DNA from: Bradyrhizobium sp. NFR13
GTDB taxonomy: Bacteria; Pseudomonadota; Alphaproteobacteria; Rhizobiales; Xanthobacteraceae
DNA: 64,000 nt
Assembly (NCBI RefSeq): GCF_900114605.1
Contig: NZ_FOTP01000002.1
Coordinates: 558,001-622,000 of the forward strand
Direction of reading: 5' to 3'
Shown: in pieces, positions 17,710 to 25,411 of the stretch
Position numbering within the stretch: the stretch's first letter is position 1
Layout: each line of letters begins with the position of its first letter
Program-made: the position numbers and the translations under genes
Notes under the pieces: generated by a model
What the model was told of the DNA's origin: nothing
Database searches by the model: none
Seen by the model: the letters and a program-made list of their open reading frames with translations, nothing else

Positions 17710-19770
17710 ATGACGCTGGCAGGTTTTCACGCCAACGAATCCCATTTTACAGTCCGTCGCATTTCGGAGCTCCGCGCCAAGCTGGCGCGCGGCGAAACGG
17801 TTCTGCTCGCCGGCCTCGGACTGCCGGGCACACACAATTCGGGCGTGGCGCTGGTTGAAGTCACGCAGGCTCACGGTCCGCGCCTCATCGTCAACAACGA
17901 AGAAGAGCGCTTCTCGGGCGACAAGCACACCACGCAATATCCGCGCGCAGCACTCGATGCGATGCGCGTCACGCTGCAGGCCAAGGGACGTGACGTCACC
18001 GATATCGATGCATGGCTGACGACCTGGGACTATCCCGATCTGCTCGGCACGCTTGTGCGAAGCATCGTCGAAGAACTTCCCGACGGATTGAAGCTGCTGC
18101 GCACCAAGAACTCTGTCAGTTTCGACGCGCGACGCCTCGAGCAGATGACGCGAACCCCGAAACTGCTCCGCAAGCAATTCGGCCTGCCTGCCCGCGTGCC
18201 GTTGCTGATGATGCCACATCATGACAACCATGCCTGGTTCTCGTTTGCTGCATCGCCATTCCCTGACGACCAGCCGGTGGCGATCGCCGTGCTCGACGGC
18301 ACCGGCGATCTAGGCTCGGTCTCGACGTATGTTGCGCGGGGCGGCACTATCGAGAAGCTGTATTGCAACGACAGCGTCTTCGACTCTCTCGGCGCTTTCT
18401 ACAGCGTCATCTCGTCCACACAGGGCGGCTGGACCTGGCTTTCCAGCGAAGGTCGCTATATGGGCGCCGCCGCCTGGGGCGACATGGATCGCGCCAGCAA
18501 TCCGTATTACGTGCGGTTGCGTGAGGTGCTCGACTTCGGCACCGATGGCGAGATCAAGCTCAATCGCGCCATGGGCAACTGGTATTGCGATCCGTTCGAC
18601 AATCCCTACAAACAGCCGTTGATCGACATTCTCGGCGAACCGCTGAAGCCCGATCAGTTGTGGAATCCCGATGCGGTGTTGCGTATCGAGGACATCCGGC
18701 ATCGGCCCGATACACAGGATCGTCTCGACAAGGCCGCCGCCACGCAGCTGGTGTTCGAGGATGCGATGATCCATGTCGTCGCGGGACTGCTCCGGAAGAC
18801 CGGTGCGCATCGGCTGGTCCTCACCGGCGGCGTCGCGCTGAATGCGCTCGGCAATATGCGACTGCTCGAACACTTCGATGAAACGTGGTTCGCGCGTGAA
18901 CAGGACCGCAAGGTGCGCCTGCATCTATGGATGCCTCCGACGCCCGGCGATCCCGGTGTGACCATCGGCGCAGCCTGGTTGTTCGCCCATCTCATCGGCG
19001 CGCCACGCGGCGCCGCGATGACGCATGCGTTCTATTGCGGTGATGCGCCGACGCAGGGTGATATCACCGCGGCATTGCAGGCTGACGACATCGAGACACG
19101 GACAATCGGCAATATCTCAACGCCTGAGGGCTGCAATGCAATTGCCGAGCTGATGGCCTTCATGGTCGCACAGAACGGCATCATCGCGCTCTATCAGGGC
19201 GCGGCGGAGACTGGTCCACGCGCGCTCGGCCATCGCTCGATCCTCGCCGACCCCTGCGACGCCGGTACACGCGAACGTCTCAATGAACGCGTGAAATATC
19301 GCGAGGCGATCCGCCCGTTGGCGCCGATGGCGACGCTTGACGCGGCGCATGAGTATTTCGATTTGCTAGAGGGCGCGTCCGACGCGGGCTACAACGCCTA
19401 TAACTACATGGTCCTGACGGCGCAATCGAAGCCACACGCACGGGACAAGATCCCGGCCGTCATTCATGCCGACGGTACCGGACGTATCCAGATCGTCCGC
19501 GCGGAGGACGATCCGCTTACCCACGCCTATCTCAAGGCGCTCGGTCGCCATATCGGCGTCGAGCTGTCGGTGAACACGTCATTCAACGTCGCCGGGCCGA
19601 TCGCACAGACGCCGCAACAGGCTGTCGAGACCTTGCGGCGCTCCGCAGGTCTCGACGTAGTGCTGATGGTTGCAAGCAACGGTCAGGTGACCGCTACCTG
19701 GCATGGCGGCACCCGCAACAGTGGCCGATTTACGGCGTGGCTCGCGGAGTGGTCTCGCCTCCGCGCCTAG
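17710..19770 (+). CDS. Carbamoyltransferase (NodU/CmcH family)
   Basis: Transfers a carbamoyl group from carbamoyl phosphate to a hydroxyl or similar acceptor. About 686 residues. The N-terminal ASKHA/TsaD-like domain carries the metal motif MPHHDNHAWF and VLDGTGDLGSVS; the C-terminal carbamoyltransferase domain has GPRALGHRSILADPCD and the late VNTSFN motif. The family core (LLAGLGLPGTHNSG) begins about 34 residues in, so this protein has an extra N-terminus. Starts are uncertain: TTG 17623, GTG 17707 or ATG 17710. No nod, antibiotic or polysaccharide cluster adjoins it, so the acceptor is unknown. It ends in a CTAG shared with the stop of the converging gene. Confidence 0.88.
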   Translation: MTLAGFHANESHFTVRRISELRAKLARGETVLLAGLGLPGTHNSGVALVEVTQAHGPRLIVNNEEERFSGDKHTTQYPRAALDAMRVTLQAKGRDVTDIDAWLTTWDYPDLLGTLVRSIVEELPDGLKLLRTKNSVSFDARRLEQMTRTPKLLRKQFGLPARVPLLMMPHHDNHAWFSFAASPFPDDQPVAIAVLDGTGDLGSVSTYVARGGTIEKLYCNDSVFDSLGAFYSVISSTQGGWTWLSSEGRYMGAAAWGDMDRASNPYYVRLREVLDFGTDGEIKLNRAMGNWYCDPFDNPYKQPLIDILGEPLKPDQLWNPDAVLRIEDIRHRPDTQDRLDKAAATQLVFEDAMIHVVAGLLRKTGAHRLVLTGGVALNALGNMRLLEHFDETWFAREQDRKVRLHLWMPPTPGDPGVTIGAAWLFAHLIGAPRGAAMTHAFYCGDAPTQGDITAALQADDIETRTIGNISTPEGCNAIAELMAFMVAQNGIIALYQGAAETGPRALGHRSILADPCDAGTRERLNERVKYREAIRPLAPMATLDAAHEYFDLLEGASDAGYNAYNYMVLTAQSKPHARDKIPAVIHADGTGRIQIVRAEDDPLTHAYLKALGRHIGVELSVNTSFNVAGPIAQTPQQAVETLRRSAGLDVVLMVASNGQVTATWHGGTRNSGRFTAWLAEWSRLRA

Positions 19771-20747
19771 ACCTTGCCAATCTTCTTGGCGACCGCCACC
19801 AGACGCTGGCTGTCCTTGGCCACGAAAGCCGCGAACTCCTCCGAGTCCTGATAAGCGGGCATGTTGCCAGCGGCCTCGAAGACTTTGGTAACTTCCGGAT
19901 CTTTCAACGCATCGCGCATGGTCTCGCGCAGCTTGGTCACGACCGGCGCAGGCATGCCCTTCGGCGCGAACAGGCCAGCCCAGATGTAGAATTCGACATC
20001 GGGATAACCCAGCTCCTTGAATGTCGGCAGGTTCGGAAATGCCGCAAGACGCTCGCCGCCGAAATTCGCGAGAACACGCAGCGTACCGGCATCGACATGC
20101 TGCTTGAGCGTGCCGGGCGCCGACGCCAGTGCCTGAATCTGCCCGCCGATGAGATCGCTGATCGCGGGAGCCGCGCCGCGATACGGAACGTGAAGCATCT
20201 GGATGCCGGCCGCGAGGGCAAACATCTCCATCGAGACATGGAGCGTGCCGAACGGACCCGACGATCCGTAGGAGATCGCCCCGGGACGCGCCTTGGCATC
20301 GGCCACGAATTCCTGGATCGTCTTCCAGGGCGCGCTGGCCGGTACAGCGAACAAAGTCGGGTCGGCGAGCACGCGCGCGACCGGCTGCAACTGATCGACC
20401 TCATAGGCGACCGGACGACCGTAGATGCGATCCGACTCCGGCAGCACCGCGAGCGACGATAGCGTCATCAGCAGCGTGTGCCCGTCGGGCGCTGCACGCG
20501 CCACGGTCGCATTGCCGAGCGAACCGCCTGCGCCACTGCGGTTGTCGATGATGACGGCTTTGCCGAGCACTTTCTGCATATAGGTCGCAACGGGACGTGC
20601 GGCGATATCCGCCTGCCCGCCTGCGGGAAACGGCACGACCATGCTGATATTCTTGCTCGGCCACGCGTCCTGTGCCTGCGCGATCTGGCCAGTCAGCGCG
20701 AGGGTCGACAGGCCGCCAAGGCCCGCAAGGAAATCACGGCGTTTCAT
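19767..20747 (-). CDS. Bug/TctC-family periplasmic substrate-binding protein
   Basis: A 326-residue solute receptor of the tripartite tricarboxylate transporter type, binding carboxylates or related small acids in the periplasm. The leader MKRRDFLAGLGGLSTLALTG carries RRDFL, a twin-arginine-like motif, and ends AQAQDA. Mature hallmarks are SMVVPFPAGGQADIAAR and HVPYRGAAPAISDLIGGQI. There is no TctA/TctB membrane pair in the window, so it is an orphan, as is common for Bug proteins. CGGGAGATAACC precedes the ATG. Its stop overlaps the carbamoyltransferase stop by four bases. It lies downstream of the FAH-family gene on the same strand and may serve the same pathway. Confidence 0.9.
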   Translation of the reverse strand: MKRRDFLAGLGGLSTLALTGQIAQAQDAWPSKNISMVVPFPAGGQADIAARPVATYMQKVLGKAVIIDNRSGAGGSLGNATVARAAPDGHTLLMTLSSLAVLPESDRIYGRPVAYEVDQLQPVARVLADPTLFAVPASAPWKTIQEFVADAKARPGAISYGSSGPFGTLHVSMEMFALAAGIQMLHVPYRGAAPAISDLIGGQIQALASAPGTLKQHVDAGTLRVLANFGGERLAAFPNLPTFKELGYPDVEFYIWAGLFAPKGMPAPVVTKLRETMRDALKDPEVTKVFEAAGNMPAYQDSEEFAAFVAKDSQRLVAVAKKIGKV

Positions 20748-20900
20748 GGTTATCTCCCGTTTATTCTATTCGGCGATGCATCGGATGCGTGCATCAAAGT
20801 ACACAGCGCAGCCCGGAGGTATTGAAGCCTGCAGGGATTTTCGCATGGGGCAGACCGGCCCCACGCGCCTCGATTGTGATCTTATCGGCGGCGCAGCTTA

Positions 20901-21770
20901 TCAGCCGACCGGATTTTCCAGCCTGCCGATGCCGCTGACTTCGATCGCCACGACATCGCCCTTCTTGAGGAAGCGCGGCGGCGTGAAGCCGAGGCCGACG
21001 CCGGCCGGCGTGCCCGTGGCGATGACGTCGCCGGGCTCGAGCGTGATGCCTGCAGAGAGCGTCTCGATCAGCGTCGGAATGTCGAAGACGAGATCGGCGA
21101 CCGACGCGTTCTGACGGAGCTCGCCATTCACGAAGGTCTTGAGATGCATCTTGGTGGGATCGGGCATCTCGTCGGCGGTGACGATCGATGGCCCCATCGG
21201 GCAGAAGCCGTCGATGCCCTTGCCGATGAACCACTGGCGATGCTGGTGCTGCAGCGTGCGCGCGGTGACGTCGTTGATGATTGTGTAGCCGAACACGTGC
21301 TTGAGCGCGTCGGCCTTCTTGATGCCGCGGCCGCCACGGCCGATGATCACCGTCAGCTCGCCTTCATAATCGGTGCTGTCGGTCGTATCGAGATATTGCG
21401 GGATCGCTGCACCCTGGCCGATCACGGTACTCGACGGCTTGGTGAAGATAACCGGATATTCCGGCACGACTTCCTTCGCCGAGGAGTCATAGCCGCTGCC
21501 TGCGAATTCCTTGGCGTGCTCGTGATAGTTCTTGCCAACGCAGAACACGTTGCGCGCCGGGCGCGGAATCGGTGCGAGCAACTGCACATCGGCGATCTGC
21601 AGCGGTGCGCCGGCGGCACCGGCGATGTTGCCTTTCAGGTCTTCATAATTCGCGATCAGGGTCAGCATGTCGGGCGCGATATTCGCCGGGAGCGGCGAAA
21701 CCTTGGAGAGCACCTCGTCTGCGACGCCGACAGTCGGCCGGCCTTCGTGCATGAACGTGACAAGGTGCAT
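20901..21770 (-). CDS. Fumarylacetoacetate hydrolase family protein
   Basis: A 289-residue FAH-fold enzyme, likely a hydrolase, decarboxylase or isomerase of a 2-oxo-acid intermediate in aromatic or sugar-acid breakdown; precise reaction unknown. The C-terminal FAH domain (from about residue 75) shows CVGKNYHEHAKE, metal ligands in DYEGELTVIIG, the NDVTAR motif and LEPGDVIATGTPAGVG. The start has AGGAGG six bases upstream (excellent). It is divergent from an XRE-cupin regulator 257 bases away and is followed by the Bug receptor gene 153 bases on, suggesting a small uptake-and-catabolism unit. Confidence 0.9.
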   Translation of the reverse strand: MHLVTFMHEGRPTVGVADEVLSKVSPLPANIAPDMLTLIANYEDLKGNIAGAAGAPLQIADVQLLAPIPRPARNVFCVGKNYHEHAKEFAGSGYDSSAKEVVPEYPVIFTKPSSTVIGQGAAIPQYLDTTDSTDYEGELTVIIGRGGRGIKKADALKHVFGYTIINDVTARTLQHQHRQWFIGKGIDGFCPMGPSIVTADEMPDPTKMHLKTFVNGELRQNASVADLVFDIPTLIETLSAGITLEPGDVIATGTPAGVGLGFTPPRFLKKGDVVAIEVSGIGRLENPVG

Positions 21771-22027
21771 GTTTTCCTCCTGATATTCGTCTGTGGAGCG
21801 GCTGGTTCGCGGCGTCTCCTAACGTACAATTATCTTCGATAGGAGATTTTCGCAAGCAGCCGATTCCTGACTTTTCCTCTTTAGAAGACGCGACCAATCG
21901 CCGCTGCCGCTCGGGAATTCCTTAAAATGCCGTGGGCCGGAAGAATGTTTTTGATCCGGTAGGATGTGACATCGTGCGAAACCGCGCCTAAAGTAGAATC
22001 GCAGGTTGAAACGGAGCAACACCCGAT

Positions 22028-22657
22028 ATGGCGAAGGCGGCAGTACGGAAGGTCGTTCGCGAAGACCCCGTCAGCCGCGCATTCGGCGATCGGGTCCGCG
22101 TCCTGCGTGAGGAAGCTGAGCTCACTTTGGAGCAGCTGTCCAAACAATCCGGCGTCAGCCGGGCGATGCTGTCGAAGGTCGAGCGGGGCGAGAAGAGCCC
22201 GACGATCGGCGTCGCGCGGCGGATCGCGCTGGCCCTCGGCACATCATTCTCGTCTCTCATGGGAGACGACGACGGCCCTCGCCGCGCCTTTGCGATCGTC
22301 CGGAAGGATCAGCGTCCGGTGTTCCGCGACGCCGACACCGGTTTCGAACGCTTCCTGTTGTCGCCGGTGATGGCGGGAATGCCCGTAGAAGTCGCGCTGC
22401 ATCACCTCCCGCCGAAGACCTCGACGGGTGAATTGCCCGCCTATCCCGTCGGCACGTCGAAGCACGTCCTGGTCGCACGTGGCAAAGTCACCGTCAAAAC
22501 CAAAGACACGGAAACGGTGCTCGACGAAGGTGACTCGCTTTACTTCGAAGTGGATGTCGAACACTGGTTTGAGAACCGCACAACGCGCGCCTGCGAATAC
22601 TACCTGGTCATCTCCGCACCGCCGACATATGGCCGGCGCAGCGACGGCAAGGCCTAG
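22028..22657 (+). CDS. XRE-family regulator with C-terminal cupin domain
   Basis: A 209-residue DNA-binding protein. Residues about 20-75 are a lambda-repressor-like helix-turn-helix (LEQLSKQSGVSRAMLSKVER). Residues about 110-195 form a cupin barrel (GTSKHVLVARGKVTVKT, LDEGDSLYFEVDVEHWFEN), the arrangement of SutR/PuuR-like regulators that sense a small metabolite. GGAG lies eleven bases before the ATG, a loose spacing. Located divergently from the FAH-family gene, the most likely target together with the downstream Bug receptor gene. The effector cannot be named. Confidence 0.9.
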   Translation: MAKAAVRKVVREDPVSRAFGDRVRVLREEAELTLEQLSKQSGVSRAMLSKVERGEKSPTIGVARRIALALGTSFSSLMGDDDGPRRAFAIVRKDQRPVFRDADTGFERFLLSPVMAGMPVEVALHHLPPKTSTGELPAYPVGTSKHVLVARGKVTVKTKDTETVLDEGDSLYFEVDVEHWFENRTTRACEYYLVISAPPTYGRRSDGKA

Positions 22658-22675
22658 CGCGTCGCATCGGCTGCA

Positions 22676-22701
22676 TGCCCCGCTCGCTTGCGAACGGGGC
22701 A
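22676..22701. terminator. Hairpin between converging genes
   Basis: TGCCCCG at 22676-22682 pairs with CGGGGCA at 22695-22701, with a short inner TCG/CGA stem. It lies between the converging regulator and collagen-like lipoprotein genes. No long T run follows on either side, so termination strength is uncertain. Confidence 0.45.
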
Positions 22702-22734
22702 CTGATCTGCCGCCAGTTCAGGCGGATCGCAGGC

Positions 22735-23118
22735 TTACTTCTTCAGACAGAGACCCACAGTCGGCGTCGTCGTGCATTTGGTGCCATCCGGCGCACCGCC
22801 ACTCGGGCAGACAACCGATACCAGCGTCTCCGTCGCTTCGCAGCTGACCGCGCCATCGGCCTGCACCGCACGGAAGCTGACCGGTGCCGCATCGCCCTTG
22901 TCACCCTTCGCACCGGGTGTGCCCTGCGGACCTTGCGGTCCTTGTGCACCCGCTTGTCCCTGCGCTCCGGGAACGCCCTGAACGCCTTGCGATCCCTGTG
23001 GACCAGCCGGTCCCTGTGCGCCGGTCTCGCCCTTCGGACCTGCCGGTCCGGGATCGCGGCCGCAGCCACCCAGCATCAATGCAACGCCAACAGCAAGAAT
23101 TGGAATGATCTTCTTCAT
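22735..23118 (-). CDS. Collagen-like (Gly-X-Y) lipoprotein
   Basis: A 127-residue envelope protein. [19 protein letters not shown] is a lipoprotein signal with lipobox ending at the Cys (LGGC). It is followed at once by about 17 Gly-X-Y triplets (residues about 23-75; [16 protein letters not shown] type), then a small C-terminal domain with three further Cys residues, two of them likely to form a disulphide. The triplet run is long enough to form a collagen-like trimer. The frame extends upstream to 23232, but ATG 23118 with GGGGTGTGGGG upstream and the lipoprotein signal decides the start. Function unknown; collagen-like bacterial proteins are usually surface stalks or adhesins. Confidence 0.85.
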   Translation of the reverse strand: MKKIIPILAVGVALMLGGCGRDPGPAGPKGETGAQGPAGPQGSQGVQGVPGAQGQAGAQGPQGPQGTPGAKGDKGDAAPVSFRAVQADGAVSCEATETLVSVVCPSGGAPDGTKCTTTPTVGLCLKK

Positions 23119-23280
23119 GCCCCACACCCCGTTGAATTCGTGACACCGCGACATACGGCGTCGGGATAAGCCAGCGCCGGATATTGAGTCCAGCCTGCGA
23201 ATGATATCGGGTGGCAGGGAGAACGGAAACACGCGCGCGAAAACGAGACTGTTTCAAGACGCCGCAGACTTGAGGGGCGC

Positions 23281-24168
23281 CTAGCTCGCTCGGCCGTCTC
23301 TAGGTTGCGAAATGAGCTCGATCATTTTGGCTTCGTCATCGTCTGGCGCGAAAGCTTTCGCCTTTTCATAGGCTTCAACTGCAGCCGCCCCGACCGGGGG
23401 CTTTGCCTGCAAGAGTTGCTCGGCCAGCCTCACTGCGTAAGCCGCATCCTTATGGCGCAGTGCAGCGGTGAAGGATGCTCCCGAATAATCACGCGCCACC
23501 ATCCTCGGCGCGTGCCGCAGCACTTGCGGACTCGCAGCAACACCGCTCGCGATCGACTCCAGAACCAGCTTCATGTCCAGCCCGGCATGTTCTGCGATGG
23601 CCAGACCTTCGGCGAGCCCGGCGATATGGATTGCGCCCATCAGGTTGTTGATCAGCTTGTAGACCGTGCCCGATCCGACGGGGCCGAAATGCCGGATCGT
23701 CGATCCGATCGGCGTCAGGAACGGCCGGGCCTTTTCCAGATCGGCGGCTTCCGCGCCGACCAGCAGCGTGAGCTTGCCGCTTGCAGCCGCATCCGGCAGG
23801 CCGGTGACAGGGCAATCGATATAGGTCAGCCCGCGTTCCTGCAGCACTTTCGCAAGGTCGAGCGCATGCTGGTGTGACACCGTCGAACATTCGATCGCCA
23901 ATGCGCCCCGCTTCGCAGACCGCCCGGCGCCGTCGGTACCAAGCCATACGTTCCGGGACGCCTCGTCATCGGCCACCATTGTCACGATGGCATCGGCGCC
24001 GTCTGCAGCATCGGCCGGCGACGACGCCCAGCGGGCGCCCCGCGCGATCAGGTCTTCGGCTTTGGCCTTGCTGCGATTCCAGACGGCAACGCTGAAGCCG
24101 GCGTCGAGATAACGGCCCGCCATGCCGTGCCCCATGCGTCCCAGACCGATGAACGCAACATGGGGCAT
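23281..24168 (-). CDS. NAD(P)-dependent beta-hydroxyacid dehydrogenase (3-hydroxyisobutyrate dehydrogenase family)
   Basis: A 295-residue oxidoreductase acting on a beta-hydroxy acid such as 3-hydroxyisobutyrate, tartronate semialdehyde or a gamma-hydroxybutyrate relative; the exact substrate is not readable. N-terminal Rossmann motif FIGLGRMGHGMAGRYLDAG, substrate loop DCPVTGLPDAAASGKL (the family DxPVSGG region with a changed GG) and catalytic Lys in GSGTVYKLINNLMGA. It begins three bases after the prfB stop, so the two are surely co-transcribed, although no functional link to translation is evident. Confidence 0.88.
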   Translation of the reverse strand: MPHVAFIGLGRMGHGMAGRYLDAGFSVAVWNRSKAKAEDLIARGARWASSPADAADGADAIVTMVADDEASRNVWLGTDGAGRSAKRGALAIECSTVSHQHALDLAKVLQERGLTYIDCPVTGLPDAAASGKLTLLVGAEAADLEKARPFLTPIGSTIRHFGPVGSGTVYKLINNLMGAIHIAGLAEGLAIAEHAGLDMKLVLESIASGVAASPQVLRHAPRMVARDYSGASFTAALRHKDAAYAVRLAEQLLQAKPPVGAAAVEAYEKAKAFAPDDDEAKMIELISQPRDGRAS

Positions 24169-24171
24169 GGG

Positions 24172-25303
24172 TTAGTCTACGTCCTCGATCGCGCCAGGCG
24201 TTGTGCCGAAGGCGCGCTGCGCCAGCGTCGCCGCCATGAACTCGTCAAGATCGCCGTCGAGCACGCCAGAGGTATCTGACGTCTGCACGCCGGTGCGCAG
24301 GTCCTTCACCATCTGATAGGGCTGCAGCACGTAAGAGCGGATCTGGTGACCCCAGCCGATATCGGTCTTGGCGGCCTGATCGGCGGCAGCCTTCTCTTCG
24401 CGCTTCTTCAGCTCGATCTCATAGAGACGTGCACGCAGCATGTCCCATGCCTGCGCGCGGTTCTTGTGCTGCGAACGGCCGGCCTGACAGACCACCGCGA
24501 CGCCGCTCGGGATGTGCGTCAGACGCACCGCGGATTCCGTCTTGTTGACGTGCTGGCCACCCGCACCGCCCGAGCGCATCGTATCGACGCGCACATCGGA
24601 CTCGTTGATGTCGATCTTGATGCTGTCGTCCACGACCGGGAAGATCGCGACTGATGAGAACGACGTGTGACGACGGGCGTTGGAGTCGTAAGGCGAAATG
24701 CGCACCAGACGATGCACGCCGCCTTCGGTCTTCAGCCAGCCATAGGCGTTGTGACCGGAGATCTGGATTGTCGCCGACTTGATGCCGGCTTCTTCACCCT
24801 GCGTCTCTTCGAGATACTCGATCTTGAAACCGTGCTTTTCAGCCCAGCGCGTATACATGCGCAGCAGCATCGAGGCCCAGTCCTGGCTCTCGGTGCCGCC
24901 GGCGCCGGCGTGGACTTCGAGATAGGTGTCGAAGCGATCGGCCTCGCCGGACAGCAGCGCTTCCAGCTCGCGACGCGCGACTTCCTTCTTCAGCGCCTTG
25001 AGCGCATTCTCGGCTTCTGTCACGACGCCCTGGTCGCCCTCGGCCTCGCCGAGTTCGATCATCTCGATATTGTCGTCGAGTTCACGCGTGACCTTGCCAA
25101 TGCCTTGAAGCGAGTCCTCGAGCGAGGTGCGCTCCTGCATCAGGCGCTGGGCCTTTTGGGGGTCGTTCCAGAGATTGGGGTCTTCGGCGAGAGCGTTCAG
25201 CTCAGCCAGTCGTGCCGTGGATGCATCGACGTCAAAGATGCCTCCTCAGCAGCCCGACTGACTGCTTGATCTCTTCTACGAGGCGTTCGATTTCAGCGCG
25301 CAT
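24172..25303 (-). CDS. prfB: Peptide chain release factor 2, made by programmed +1 frameshift
   Basis: Releases the peptide at UGA and UAA codons. The gene starts at ATG 25303 ([19 protein letters not shown]...), runs 23 codons, and meets an in-frame TGA at 25234-25232 in the context CTT TGA C. An internal Shine-Dalgarno AGGAGG lies at 25246-25241, at exactly the spacing used by E. coli prfB. Skipping one T continues as [15 protein letters not shown] and joins the main frame to the stop at 24172, giving 376 residues, the normal RF2 length. The GGQ motif ([14 protein letters not shown]) is present. RF2 thus limits its own synthesis. Taking ATG 25140 as start would lose 54 residues and is wrong. 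Confidence 0.96.
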
Positions 25304-25411
25304 GGAAACTCTGATCTGGCGGCATCAGCCGCAATACGAATGGTGATCGGGATGTAGCGGCGTGCGCGGCAAAGCGCAATCCGCAAGGATCTGCGGTAGG
25401 TCAGATGAGCC

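Noticed and set aside
25141-25303. prfB as a frameshifted pseudogene
   Set aside because: The interruption is the canonical CTT TGA C with AGGAGG at the right distance, so it is a programmed frameshift.
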